Assembly (NCBI RefSeq): GCF_040451425.1
Contig: NZ_CP144374.1
Coordinates: 744,001-808,000, forward strand
Source of the DNA: Thermodesulfovibrio sp. 3462-1
GTDB lineage: Bacteria > Nitrospirota > Thermodesulfovibrionia > Thermodesulfovibrionales > Thermodesulfovibrionaceae
Length of the DNA stretch: 64,000 nt
Direction: 5' to 3'
Position numbers and translations under genes: made by a program. The notes under the pieces are model-generated. The model searched no databases, was not told where the DNA came from, and worked only from the letters and a program-made list of their open reading frames with translations. Below, one piece after another: positions 9,014 to 17,972 of this stretch; positions within the stretch are counted from its first letter, which is position 1, and each line of letters begins with the position of its first letter.

Positions 9014-12000
9014 TGAACTTCTCTCAGCTTTTTATCCAACGCCCAGTAATGACAACTCTTTTAATGGTTGCTATTGTTGTCTTTGGAGTAGTGGGATATC
9101 GTTATCTACCAATAGCTGAACTTCCCAATGTTGACTTTCCTACAATACTTGTTTCAGCTTCGCTGCCAGGTGCCTCTCCGGAAACAATGGCATCAGCAGT
9201 TGCAACACCTCTTGAAAGAGAGTTTTCTACAATTTCAGGATTAAAATCAATGAACTCTGTCAATGCAAAGGGGCTAACCCAGATAACTCTTGAGTTTGAC
9301 CTAAACAGAGATATAGATGCAGCAGCGCAGGATGTCCAAACAGCAATTGCAAGGGCGAGTAAAAATCTTCCCTCAAACATGCCAACTCCTCCTACTTACA
9401 ATAAAGTTAATCCTGCTGATATGCCAATTCTTTATTTCGCAATTACTTCTCCTACAATGCCTCTTTACAGGCTTCATGAGTATGCAGATACACTTTTAGC
9501 ACAAAACATTTCAATGGTAAATGGAGTGGCACAAGTTCAGATATTTGGAGCTCAAAAATATGCTGTTAGAGTAAGAATAGAACCACAGAAAATAGCAAGC
9601 AGAGGAATTGGAATTGATGAGGTAGAACAGGCAATAAAAAAGGGTAATGTTGAGCTTCCTACAGGCACACTTTATGGTGATTATCAAGCATTTACAATTG
9701 AGGCAACAGGACAGCTTCTGAATGCTTCCCATTATAATGAACTGATTGTAAAAAGTAAAGAAGGCTTTCCTGTAAGAGTTAAGGATATTGGAGAGGCTAT
9801 TGACAGTGTTGAAAACGATAAACTCGCTGCATGGTACGGAAGTGAAGGAAAACTTCAGAGAGCAATGGTTCTTGCAATTTACAGACAGCCTGGAACGAAT
9901 ACAGTTAAGGTGGCTGATGATGTAAAGAAGAAAGTAGAAGAGCTTAGAGCACAGATGCCAGCAAGTGTTTCTTTAAATCTTCTTTATGATCGTTCTCAAT
10001 CAATAAGAGAATCTGTAAGAGATGTGGAGTTTACTCTGCTTTTTACTGTTTTTTTAGTGGTAATGGTAATTTTTGTCTTTTTAAGAAGACTTTCAGCTAC
10101 TGTAATTCCTTCTGTTGCCCTTCCAATCTCAATAATTGGAACATTTGCTGTTATGTATCTTCTCGGATACAGCCTTGATAATCTCTCTCTTATGGCACTT
10201 ACTCTTTCAATTGGCTTTTTAGTTGACGATGCAATTGTTATGCTTGAAAACATTGTAAGGCATGTTGAAAAGGGAGAAAAGCCCTTTCAGGCAGCCTTAA
10301 ATGGTTCAAAGGAGATATGGTTTACAATTCTTTCAATGACTCTTTCACTTGTGGCAGTTTTTATTCCTGTGCTTTTTATGGGTGGAATTATTGGAAGACT
10401 CTTTAAGGAGTTTTCTGTAACCATCTCTGTTGCAATTTTAATTTCAGGATTAGTTTCTCTGACGCTCACCCCAATGATGTGTAGCAGATTCATTAAAGTG
10501 GAAAATCAAAGACATGGTAGACTTTATAATGCGTTAGAAAAAGGTTTTGAGTGGATGGTTAATGTTTATAAAGTGGCTTTAAGATGGTCATTAAAGCATC
10601 ATAAATTAATGATGATTGGCTCTACAGGCATTCTTCTTCTTACGGTTTACATTTTTACGAGGATTCCTACTGGTTTTCTTCCCAGTGAAGATAAGAGTCA
10701 GATTTTTGTAATTACTGAAGCATCAGAAGACATATCCTTTGACGAGATGGTGAGACATCAGCTACAGCTGGCAGATATCATTTTAAAAGAACCATCAGTT
10801 CAGGATTTTATGATCTCTGTGGGACCTGCTCCTGCATCTCCTGCTCCAAATAATGGAAGAATGTTTATGCATTTGAAATCTTCATCAGAAAGACCCCATG
10901 TAGATAAACTAATTGAACAGCTTAGAGCAAAGCTTAATTCAATCCCAGGGCTTAAAGTATATCCTCAAAATCCTCCAACAATCCGCATAGGAGGGACTCT
11001 TACAAAAGCTCTTTATCAATTTACTCTCTCAGGAAGCAATCTTCAGGAGCTTTATTATTATGCTCAAATTCTGGAAGCAAAAATGAAGCAGATTCCAATT
11101 ATTCAGGATATTTCATCAAATTTGCAGATAAAAACTCCGCAAATTAATATAGAAATTGATCGGCCTAAAGCAGAGTCTTTAGGTGTTACAGCAGATCAGA
11201 TAGAAAATGCTCTATGGTCAGCATTCGGAAGCAAATGGATTTCCACAATTTATGCTCCAAATAATCAGTATCAGGTTATTCTTGAACTTAAGCCTGAGTA
11301 TCAGAAAGACCCTTCAGCACTTTCAATGCTTTATATTCGTTCATCAAAGGGAGAGCTTGTTCCACTTAATTCTGTTGCCACTGTATCCCAGAGCATTGGT
11401 CCATTAACTGTTAATCATACAGGCCAGCTTCCTTCTGTAACAATATCATTTAATCTTAAGCCAGATGTCTCTCTTGGTGATGCGGTTACTGAGATTCAGA
11501 AAGTTGCAAAGGCAACACTGCCTGATACAATAATGACAAGCTTTCAGGGTGCTGCGCAGGCATTTAAAGAGTCTTTTCAAGGACTGTGGTTTTTGCTTGT
11601 TGTTGCAGTATTTGTTGTCTATTTAGTTTTGGGAATACTTTATGAAAGCTTTATCCATCCACTTACAATTCTTTCTGCTCTTCCCTTTGCAAGTTTTGGA
11701 GCTCTGGTTACTTTGCTTGTCTTTGGAGTTGAATTAAACATTTATGCCTTTGTTGGAATAATCATGCTTATAGGACTTGTTAAGAAAAATGGAATTATGA
11801 TGATAGATTTTGCACTTCATGCTCAGAGAAATGAAGGCATGAAACCACAGGAAGCAATTTATAATGCCTGTCTTATAAGATTTCGTCCAATAATGATGAC
11901 AACTGCTGCAGCAGTGTTTGGAGCGCTTCCAATTGCGCTTGGAATTGGAGCAGGTGGTGAGGTTCGCCAGCCACTTGGTCTTGCAGTTGTTGGAGGCTTG

Positions 12001-12096
12001 CTTTTTTCACAAATGCTTACCCTTTTTGTTACACCCGTGTTTTATCTTTATATGGATAGGCTTCAGAACTGGCTTGGCAAGAAAAAAAGTATATGA
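9013..12096 (+). CDS. RND multidrug efflux transporter, HAE1 type
   Basis: 1027 residues, normal for the HAE1 (AcrB/MdtB) family. An N-terminal helix and two large periplasmic loops frame two sets of membrane helices. The proton-relay pair of aspartates is present in GFLVDDAIVMLENI, and the second half has GLVKKNGIMMIDFA. It starts NFSQLFIQRPVMTTLLM, which is typical. It uses the proton gradient to export hydrophobic compounds through the adjacent adaptor. Substrate cannot be deduced. Co-transcribed with the adaptor. Confidence 0.95.
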   Translation: MNFSQLFIQRPVMTTLLMVAIVVFGVVGYRYLPIAELPNVDFPTILVSASLPGASPETMASAVATPLEREFSTISGLKSMNSVNAKGLTQITLEFDLNRDIDAAAQDVQTAIARASKNLPSNMPTPPTYNKVNPADMPILYFAITSPTMPLYRLHEYADTLLAQNISMVNGVAQVQIFGAQKYAVRVRIEPQKIASRGIGIDEVEQAIKKGNVELPTGTLYGDYQAFTIEATGQLLNASHYNELIVKSKEGFPVRVKDIGEAIDSVENDKLAAWYGSEGKLQRAMVLAIYRQPGTNTVKVADDVKKKVEELRAQMPASVSLNLLYDRSQSIRESVRDVEFTLLFTVFLVVMVIFVFLRRLSATVIPSVALPISIIGTFAVMYLLGYSLDNLSLMALTLSIGFLVDDAIVMLENIVRHVEKGEKPFQAALNGSKEIWFTILSMTLSLVAVFIPVLFMGGIIGRLFKEFSVTISVAILISGLVSLTLTPMMCSRFIKVENQRHGRLYNALEKGFEWMVNVYKVALRWSLKHHKLMMIGSTGILLLTVYIFTRIPTGFLPSEDKSQIFVITEASEDISFDEMVRHQLQLADIILKEPSVQDFMISVGPAPASPAPNNGRMFMHLKSSSERPHVDKLIEQLRAKLNSIPGLKVYPQNPPTIRIGGTLTKALYQFTLSGSNLQELYYYAQILEAKMKQIPIIQDISSNLQIKTPQINIEIDRPKAESLGVTADQIENALWSAFGSKWISTIYAPNNQYQVILELKPEYQKDPSALSMLYIRSSKGELVPLNSVATVSQSIGPLTVNHTGQLPSVTISFNLKPDVSLGDAVTEIQKVAKATLPDTIMTSFQGAAQAFKESFQGLWFLLVVAVFVVYLVLGILYESFIHPLTILSALPFASFGALVTLLVFGVELNIYAFVGIIMLIGLVKKNGIMMIDFALHAQRNEGMKPQEAIYNACLIRFRPIMMTTAAAVFGALPIALGIGAGGEVRQPLGLAVVGGLLFSQMLTLFVTPVFYLYMDRLQNWLGKKKSI

Positions 12097-12102
12097 TATA
12101 AT
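12074..12102 (+). promoter_or_regulatory. sigma-70 promoter of the adenosine-specific kinase gene
   Basis: TTGGCA, 17 bases, TATAAT, with an extended -10 TGA directly before TATAAT. It overlaps the end of the RND gene, so the next gene has its own promoter. A strong SD (GAGGAGGT) precedes that gene. Confidence 0.7.
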
Positions 12103-12125
12103 TACATAAAAAGAGGAGGTGGCAT

Positions 12126-12608
12126 ATGCAGCTTCACTCTATAAAAGTTGAAATTCCAGAAGGATGCAACATAATTCTTGGACAGACTCATTTTATAAAA
12201 ACTGCTGAAGACCTTTATGAAATTCTTGCAACCCATATTCCCCATGTAAAATTTGCAGTTGCCTTTACAGAAGCCTCAGGCCCATGTCTCATCCGTTCTG
12301 AAGCAAACGATGAAGAGCTAAGAGAGGTTTGCATTCGCAATCTTCAAAACATAGGAGCAGGTCATGTATTTTGTATTCTTATGAAAGGAGCTTTCCCAAT
12401 AAGTGTTTTAAACGCAATAAAAATGTGTCAGGAAGTATGCACCATTTATTGTGCAACCGCAAATCCTCTTGAGGTAATAGTTGCAGAAACAGAGCTTGGT
12501 AGAGGAATTCTCGGAGTAATTGATGGAGCAAGCCCGAAAGGTGTAGAAAAAACTGAAGATAGAGAGCATAGAAAGGGATTTCTTAGAAAAATAGGCTATA
12601 AAATTTAA
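12126..12608 (+). CDS. adenosine-specific kinase family protein (PF04008)
   Basis: 160 residues matching the small conserved family known as adenosine-specific kinase, found in archaea and thermophilic bacteria. Recognisable segments are VEIPEGCNIILGQTHFIKT, FTEASGPCLIR, NIGAGHVFCI and GILGVIDGASPKGVE. The family name rests on a structural and binding study, and the cellular role is poorly known. It is monocistronic, convergent with the downstream P-loop kinase gene (4-base overlap), and has its own good promoter and SD. Confidence 0.85.
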   Translation: MQLHSIKVEIPEGCNIILGQTHFIKTAEDLYEILATHIPHVKFAVAFTEASGPCLIRSEANDEELREVCIRNLQNIGAGHVFCILMKGAFPISVLNAIKMCQEVCTIYCATANPLEVIVAETELGRGILGVIDGASPKGVEKTEDREHRKGFLRKIGYKI

Positions 12609-13444
12609 TCACTTAAAAATGTATTTTTTAAATTAACAAAGCCTATTTTAAGGTGCGTAACATTTTTTAAGTCAATTGGAGGAGATGAAAATATAACATT
12701 TTCTTTTGTTACTTCTTCAAGTATTCCTAAGGCAATGCAGTCTTCGGAATTAAATATGCCCAAAATTGTTCCTTCAAGATTTTCTGTTATTTGCTGTTTT
12801 TTAAGCAGTCTTTTTTCCAAAGCAAAACTTTCTAATTTTTCAAAGTACTTTTTAAATTTAGATAGTCTATAGCTTGCTCTCTGGGCAGAATTTCTTGGTA
12901 TAATCCTGCTGGATGGCTTCAGGGTTATTACTTTAGATTTGATTTCATTTATAATGTGGTCAATCTCTCCATTTTTGTTAAAGGCAATAACCAGATCAGG
13001 CTTGAAGATTTCAATTTTTCGTAGCTTTAGTTGTTTTCCTTGTTCTGCTGATATTAATCCAGTGGTGTCAATTAATGTAGTAGTATTTAAGTGTTCAGCG
13101 AACTCAGCAGCTTTTTTAAATTCATCTAAAAATATCTGGGGACACACTGATGGAGTTGTTGCTCCTACAAAATAAATTTTATCAAAATCTATAAGAGGAG
13201 ATTTTTCTTCAAACTTAGTTGCCTCTTCCTTCTTGTAATATTTTAGAGCAATGGTTGTCGGGATACCGATACTGCTTTGACCTATGTCAGAGTCAATAAA
13301 AATTAATGGCTTTTCAAGATTAAGATTTTTTATTAAATATTTTATAAAGGTAGATTTTCCAGAATCAACACTCCCAATGACTATAACTTTTTTACATTCT
13401 TTTGCCTCTTTTAATACAACTTCCCAATCAGGTTCAGGTATCAT
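12605..13444 (-). CDS. Clp1/Grc3-type P-loop polynucleotide kinase-like protein
   Basis: 279 residues. Walker A is GSVDSGKST (about 24-32), followed by IDSDIGQSSIGIPTT, which matches the DxDxGQ feature of the Clp1/Grc3/NOL9 P-loop kinases that phosphorylate RNA or DNA 5'-hydroxyl ends. Downstream, TLIDTTGLISAEQGKQLKLRK resembles the family's lid and base region. A smaller C-terminal beta domain follows. Eukaryotic and archaeal members act in RNA processing; bacterial ones are little studied. It lies 8 bases after the radical SAM gene, in one operon with it. Kinase activity is inferred from motifs only. Confidence 0.75.
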   Translation of the reverse strand: MIPEPDWEVVLKEAKECKKVIVIGSVDSGKSTFIKYLIKNLNLEKPLIFIDSDIGQSSIGIPTTIALKYYKKEEATKFEEKSPLIDFDKIYFVGATTPSVCPQIFLDEFKKAAEFAEHLNTTTLIDTTGLISAEQGKQLKLRKIEIFKPDLVIAFNKNGEIDHIINEIKSKVITLKPSSRIIPRNSAQRASYRLSKFKKYFEKLESFALEKRLLKKQQITENLEGTILGIFNSEDCIALGILEEVTKENVIFSSPPIDLKNVTHLKIGFVNLKNTFLSD

Positions 13445-13452
13445 ACCTGTAG

Positions 13453-14463
13453 TTATGGCAGTCCAACTCCGTTAATTTCTGTGCCACAATTCATGCATTT
13501 TGAGTTTAATGTATTTATTTTTGAAATAAAATAACCAAATCTTTCAATTACAATGTTTTTGCATTTAGGGCAGCAAGTATTTTCTCCACCTTCACCAGGA
13601 ACATTTCCAGTATAAACAAACTTAAGTCCTTCTTCAAAACCAATATTTCTTGCTTTTCTTAATGTTTCAACAGGTGTTCTTGGTTTATCAGTGAGCTGAT
13701 ATGTTGGATAAAATTGAGTTACATGCCATGGAATTGAAGGATCAATGGAGACGAGAAAACGGGCTATACTTCTTAAAAATTCCTCTGAATCATTGAGTTC
13801 AGGAATAATCAAGGTTGTTACCTCAACCCATACTCCAAGTTCTTTAAGAAGTTTTATATTTTTCATTACAGGCTCAAGCCTTGCTCCGCAGATTTTTTTA
13901 TAAAAATCATCGTCTCCTTTAAGGTCAACATTTATTGCATCAAGATAGGGTGCAACAAATCTCAAAGCTTCATCTGACATGTAGCCATTGCTTACCCATA
14001 CATTTTTAATTCCTTCCTTATGAGCTAAAACCATGCAATCATAGGCAAACTCAAGAAATATAGTTGGTTCAGTATAGGTGTAGGAAATACTCTTACAGCT
14101 GCTTGCTCTTGCTTCCTTTACCACATCTTCGGGTGTGAAGTCTTCACCAGGAATATCTTTATAAAGCCTTGGATATTGAGAAATTGTATAGTTCTGGCAG
14201 TGAAGACAGCGGAAATTGCATCCAACTGTAGCAATTGAATAGGATACAGAACCTGGATAGAAGTGGAAAAGAGGCTTTTTCTCAATGGGATCAATGTGAT
14301 AGGCAATTATTTTTCCATAGACAAGACTGTAAAGTTTGCCCTCTCTGTTTTCCCTGACTCCGCAAATGCCTCTTGCCTGAGGAGAGATTATACAATGGTG
14401 ATTACAAGCTCCACATTTTACCTTTCCATCAGAGAGTTGTTCATAAAATAAGGCTTCTTTCAT
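13453..14463 (-). CDS. amrS: AmmeMemoRadiSam-type radical SAM enzyme
   Basis: 336 residues, PflA-like radical SAM protein. The cluster motif CNFRCLHC (CxxxCxxC) follows an N-terminal segment with four cysteines (CGACNHHC and GICGVRE). The C-terminus has a zinc-ribbon pattern, CCPKC and CMNCG. This arrangement is that of the radical SAM member of the AmmeMemoRadiSam set, which usually comes with AMMECR1 and Memo proteins; neither is visible here. Reaction unknown. It overlaps the DUF2934 gene by 4 bases and precedes the P-loop kinase gene. Confidence 0.85.
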   Translation of the reverse strand: MKEALFYEQLSDGKVKCGACNHHCIISPQARGICGVRENREGKLYSLVYGKIIAYHIDPIEKKPLFHFYPGSVSYSIATVGCNFRCLHCQNYTISQYPRLYKDIPGEDFTPEDVVKEARASSCKSISYTYTEPTIFLEFAYDCMVLAHKEGIKNVWVSNGYMSDEALRFVAPYLDAINVDLKGDDDFYKKICGARLEPVMKNIKLLKELGVWVEVTTLIIPELNDSEEFLRSIARFLVSIDPSIPWHVTQFYPTYQLTDKPRTPVETLRKARNIGFEEGLKFVYTGNVPGEGGENTCCPKCKNIVIERFGYFISKINTLNSKCMNCGTEINGVGLP

Positions 14464-14726
14464 GATTTTTTGCCTCTACTTTTACCTTTTTTTGTTGCAG
14501 AGCCTGTCTTACAAACTCTTCTGCCTCTTTTTTTAGGTTTATCCTCCTTTTCTGCTTCAGCAGTTTGAGACTCTTCCTCTTGTCCTATAAGTCCGTATTT
14601 AACCATAACAATTTTTTCAGCTTCAAGCCAGTTATCAAGATCTCTTCCTGGAATGCATCCGCTTTTAACATAGAGTTCATAGGCAACCTGCCTTATTTCT
14701 TCTTCAAGCCTTTCTCTGTCAATCAT
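14460..14726 (-). CDS. DUF2934 domain protein with basic tail
   Basis: 88 residues. Residues 1-50 match the DUF2934 pattern: IRQVAYELYVKSGCIPGR, then DLDNWLEAEKIV. The rest is an acidic linker and a Lys/Arg-rich tail (KKRGRRVCK, KKGKSRGKKS) that could bind nucleic acid. Function unknown. First gene of a three-gene operon with the radical SAM and P-loop kinase genes. A good SD (GGAGGTG) precedes it. Confidence 0.8.
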   Translation of the reverse strand: MIDRERLEEEIRQVAYELYVKSGCIPGRDLDNWLEAEKIVMVKYGLIGQEEESQTAEAEKEDKPKKRGRRVCKTGSATKKGKSRGKKS

Positions 14727-14783
14727 TTTTACACCTCCAAATTAAATTTTAAGAGTTATTTATCCCTCAAGCATCTTTTTTAA

Positions 14784-14792
14784 ATTATATCA
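14784..14792 (-). promoter_or_regulatory. extended -10 promoter of the DUF2934 operon
   Basis: Minus strand reads TGA-TATAAT, an extended -10 element. The -35 is not clear. It leaves a leader of about 50 bases before the DUF2934 start. Confidence 0.5.
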
Positions 14793-14866
14793 AACTTTTC
14801 AAAAAAGTTTTTTGGCTATCCTTAAATTTTCATACTTATTGCTTCACATAAAAATCATATTTTACT

Positions 14867-14908
14867 GCCTGTGCTACGGCATACAGGCCTGCCAAATAGG
14901 CGGGCAGG
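14867..14908. repeat. two adjacent GC-rich hairpins in an AT-rich gap
   Basis: In the 373-base gap 14727-15099, GCCTGT (14867-14872) pairs with ACAGGC (14883-14888), and CCTGCC (14888-14893) pairs with GGCAGG (14903-14908), so the two stems abut. The GC content stands out sharply from the surroundings. The GCCTGCCAA...AGGCG core recurs at 36329-36345, which suggests a dispersed repetitive element. No T-run follows, so it is not a classical terminator. Nothing else is seen in the gap apart from the promoters of the flanking genes. Confidence 0.5.
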
Positions 14909-15083
14909 TCGCTCAAGAACTCTCTTAAATATCCAAACCTTTTGCCTATACTCCAATGCTCCACATGACAATTATCATTTTTTCAATAAGGTCTTGATCT
15001 TAGTAAAAACTATAGCTTTTTCATAAAGATAGATTTTTAAATGAGACAATTCGCTTAATTTATCTGTAGGCAATTTCAGGTTA

Positions 15084-15092
15084 TGTTATAAT
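15084..15092 (+). promoter_or_regulatory. extended -10 promoter, leaderless arrangement
   Basis: TG-T-TATAAT, with the -10 box ending 8 bases before the ATG at 15100. No SD is present. The transcript would start at the start codon. Confidence 0.6.
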
Positions 15093-15099
15093 TTTTTCT

Positions 15100-15801
15100 A
15101 TGCAATACACTATTGACTCTATAGGAAGCATAAAAATCTGCCAGCCTGAGGAAGGTTATCGTTTCAGTGTAGATGCTTTGATTCTCGCTCATTTTGTTAA
15201 TTTAAAAAGGGTCAAAAAAGCTTTGGATATTGGTGCAGGAACCGGAATAATTGGAATTATTCTGGCAAAAAAATATCCAGAAGCTTATGTTACAATGATA
15301 GAAATTCAGCCAGATCTTGCGGTGCTTGCTCGTATAAGCTCTAAATTAAACAATGTTGAAGATAGAGTCAGAATACTATGTGCTGATGCAAAAGAATTTA
15401 ATGATTCCGGTTATGATTGTGTAATTTCAAATCCACCATTCAGAAGACCAGGAACAGGTAAGATGAGTCCTCTGGGAAAAAGGGCTCTGGCAAGGCATGA
15501 ATTGAGTCTTACGGTTAAAGATATCTCCCAGGTGAGTCAGAGAGCATTAAAACATAGAGGTAGACTTTACATGATTCATCTGCCTGAAAGACTAACTGAA
15601 ATTATTAAAATAATGGATAATTACTCTCTTGAGGTAAAAAGGGTTCGTTTTGTTCATTCAAAAATAAATGCAGAGGCAAAAATGGTTCTCATAGAAGCAG
15701 TCAAAGGAGGTAAGTCGGCTCTTAAAGTAGAACCTCCCCTTTTTATTTACAGGGAAGATGGAAAATATACAGAAGAAATGGAATTAATATACAAACTATG
15801 A
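15100..15801 (+). CDS. TrmN6-like tRNA/N6-adenine methyltransferase
   Basis: 233 residues of the COG4123 type. The SAM-binding motif ALDIGAGTGIIGIIL is followed by the catalytic NPPF tetrapeptide of N6-adenine methyltransferases (ISNPPFRRPGTGKMSP). The E. coli homologue methylates A37 of tRNA-Val; substrate here is inferred. The N-terminus IGSIKICQPEEGYRFSVDALIL is typical of the family. It has its own promoter and appears to be translated without an SD. Confidence 0.85.
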   Translation: MQYTIDSIGSIKICQPEEGYRFSVDALILAHFVNLKRVKKALDIGAGTGIIGIILAKKYPEAYVTMIEIQPDLAVLARISSKLNNVEDRVRILCADAKEFNDSGYDCVISNPPFRRPGTGKMSPLGKRALARHELSLTVKDISQVSQRALKHRGRLYMIHLPERLTEIIKIMDNYSLEVKRVRFVHSKINAEAKMVLIEAVKGGKSALKVEPPLFIYREDGKYTEEMELIYKL

Positions 15802-15830
15802 TTTACATCATAAATCCTGCCTGATTTCCT

Positions 15831-16133
15831 GTGATAGAATTAATTATATCAATTAAATTAAAAATGGACAGTGGATTTCACGAAAATTTATTGAAGAACA
15901 GAAAGTTGCTAATAGCATGTCCCAAGCTTGATGATGCTGGTTTATGTATCGAAAAACTTGCAGAGGTTTTCAGGTTGAATGATATTAAATCCATAACTGT
16001 TTTAAGAATGATAGTTCCATGTTGTGGAGGATTAAACTGGATTGTAAAGGAGGCAATAAAAAGAGCTCAGGTAGAAATTCCAATGGAAGAGAAAATAGTG
16101 GACATAGAGGGTGTTTTAAGGATTTCCAAATAA
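15831..16133 (+). CDS. C-terminal fragment of a 4Fe-4S protein, probably degenerate
   Basis: 100 residues, GTG start. The segment LLIACPKLDD, then IKSITVLRMIVPCCGGLNWIV, matches the C-terminal domain of ferredoxin-containing proteins of roughly 250 residues. The two N-terminal cysteine clusters that bind the iron-sulfur centres are absent, and only 29 bases separate it from the gene before. An alternative start is the ATG at 15864. Neither start has a good SD. It is either a decayed remnant or a domain kept on its own. Family match is from memory of the conserved CPKLDD and CCGGL motifs. Confidence 0.55.
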   Translation: MIELIISIKLKMDSGFHENLLKNRKLLIACPKLDDAGLCIEKLAEVFRLNDIKSITVLRMIVPCCGGLNWIVKEAIKRAQVEIPMEEKIVDIEGVLRISK

Positions 16134-16152
16134 CTGCATTTTATTGTAAAAT
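16124..16152 (+). promoter_or_regulatory. possible promoter of the permease pair
   Basis: TTCCAA, 17 bases, TAAAAT. The -10 ends 8 bases before the ATG at 16160, and no SD precedes that start. The -35 match is weak. Confidence 0.35.
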
Positions 16153-16159
16153 TTAGTCT

Positions 16160-17140
16160 ATGCTTTTTTACATACTCAGGCGATTTTTCCTGATGATACC
16201 GATTCTCTTTGGTATCACTCTTATATGTTTTGTTGTAATAAATCTTGCACCAGGCTCACCTGCGAGCTTTACTGAAGAACTATTACCAAAGGCATCTCCT
16301 GAGGCAATGGAGGCTCTAAAAAAGCTTTACGGACTTGATAAACCACTTCATGAAAGATACCTTAACTGGCTTAAAATGGTTATTACACTGGATCTGGGAA
16401 AGAGTTTTGTTGATGGAAGGCCTGTTAAAGAGAAAATTAAAGAAAGACTTCCAATTACTGTCACCCTTAATTTGCTTTCTCTGCTTTTTATTCTTGTGGT
16501 CTCTATTCCAATTGGAGTTTTTTCAGCTTTGAAACCAGGAAGCCTCTTTGACAGAGCTCTTACAGTTTTTGTTTTTACAGGCTTTTCTGTTCCAACCTTC
16601 TGGATTGCTTTACTTGCTATGATTGTTTTTGGTGTAAATCTTGGTTGGCTTCCCATTTCTGGAATTCAGAGCGTCGGAGCTGAAACAATGCCATTTTATG
16701 AAAGACTCCTTGACTGGGCAAAACATCTTATTTTGCCAGTTACAATAATGTCCTTTGCAGGACTTGCTGGAATGTCCAGATATACACGTTCAAGCATGCT
16801 TGAAGTGCTGAGACAGGATTTTATAAGGACAGCAAGAGCAAAGGGCTTGCCTGAAAGAGTAGTGTTGATAAGACATGCTTTAAGAAATGCTCTTTTGCCA
16901 GTTGTAACGCTTTTAGGACTTGCAATTCCAGGACTTATTGGAGGAAGCGTTATTTTTGAAAGCATTTTTTCCATTCCAGGAATGGGACAGCTTTTTTATT
17001 CTTCTGCCATGGCAAGGGATTATCCAACAATAATGGGTATATTGCTGATCGGTGCATTATTGACATTGATTGGCAATCTTCTTGCCGACCTTGCATATTT
17101 TGTTATTGATCCAAGAATAAGGGTAAAACGGGATGTTTAA
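16160..17140 (+). CDS. ABC transporter permease, DppB/OppB type
   Basis: 326 residues, six membrane helices. The N-terminus [17 protein letters not shown] and the EAA-loop [21 protein letters not shown] are diagnostic of the peptide/nickel permease family. It would pair with the next gene's product to form the membrane pore of a dipeptide or oligopeptide importer. The two genes overlap by 8 bases. No substrate-binding protein or ATPase gene is adjacent, so the rest of the transporter must be encoded elsewhere. The gene lacks a clear SD. Confidence 0.93.
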   Translation: MLFYILRRFFLMIPILFGITLICFVVINLAPGSPASFTEELLPKASPEAMEALKKLYGLDKPLHERYLNWLKMVITLDLGKSFVDGRPVKEKIKERLPITVTLNLLSLLFILVVSIPIGVFSALKPGSLFDRALTVFVFTGFSVPTFWIALLAMIVFGVNLGWLPISGIQSVGAETMPFYERLLDWAKHLILPVTIMSFAGLAGMSRYTRSSMLEVLRQDFIRTARAKGLPERVVLIRHALRNALLPVVTLLGLAIPGLIGGSVIFESIFSIPGMGQLFYSSAMARDYPTIMGILLIGALLTLIGNLLADLAYFVIDPRIRVKRDV

Positions 17141-17972
17141 GCTGATACTGAAACGAATTTTAAGAAATAAACTGGCAGTTGGTGGTCTGATATTTATTTT
17201 TTTTGTATTTTTTATTGCAATTTTTGCTTCTCATGTTGCCCCATACGATCCATACAAAATTAATGTTTATCATGTTCTTGAACCACCATCAAAGGAGCAT
17301 CTCTTTGGCACTGATGAGCTTGGACGGGATGTTTTTTCAAGAATAATATACGGTGCAAAAGTCTCTCTTAAAGTAGGATTTCTTGCAATGGGAATTGCTA
17401 TTTTTACTGGAACAGTGCTCGGTGCAATTGCAGGATATTACGGAGGATGGATTGATACATTGATAATGAGAGTTGTTGATGTAATGCTTGCTTTTCCTAC
17501 ACTTTTTTTAATACTTGCTGTTGTTGCTGTGCTTGAGCCGAGCATTTACATAATTATGGTAGTAATAGGGCTTACAGGATGGATGGATGTGGCAAGACTT
17601 GTCCGGGCAGAAGTTTTGTCATTAAAGGAAAGAGAGTTTGTTCTTGCTGCAAGAGCAATTGGTGCAAGCTCTGGCAGAATTATCTTTAAGCATATACTTC
17701 CTAATGCAATCTATCCTGTTATTGTAGCTGCCACTTTCTCGGTTGGCGGAGCTATATTAATTGAAAGCGGTTTAAGCTTTCTTGGACTTGGAATCCAGCC
17801 GCCTGAGCCAAGCTGGGGAGGAATTTTAAGCATTGGTAAAGACTACATTACTGTTGCATGGTGGATGAGCCTGTTTCCTGGTTTAGCCATATTTTTAACA
17901 GTGCTGTCCTTTAATCTTCTTGGTGAAGCATTAAGAGATGCTCTTGATCCGAAGCATTGGACTGAGGATTAA
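17133..17972 (+). CDS. ABC transporter permease, DppC/OppC type
   Basis: 279 residues. The family's N-terminal helix ([15 protein letters not shown]), then [20 protein letters not shown], and the EAA-loop [22 protein letters not shown] identify it. Its partner is the preceding DppB-type permease. It ends in the family signature [11 protein letters not shown]. Its last four bases overlap the convergent lpxC gene. Confidence 0.93.
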   Translation: MFKLILKRILRNKLAVGGLIFIFFVFFIAIFASHVAPYDPYKINVYHVLEPPSKEHLFGTDELGRDVFSRIIYGAKVSLKVGFLAMGIAIFTGTVLGAIAGYYGGWIDTLIMRVVDVMLAFPTLFLILAVVAVLEPSIYIIMVVIGLTGWMDVARLVRAEVLSLKEREFVLAARAIGASSGRIIFKHILPNAIYPVIVAATFSVGGAILIESGLSFLGLGIQPPEPSWGGILSIGKDYITVAWWMSLFPGLAIFLTVLSFNLLGEALRDALDPKHWTED

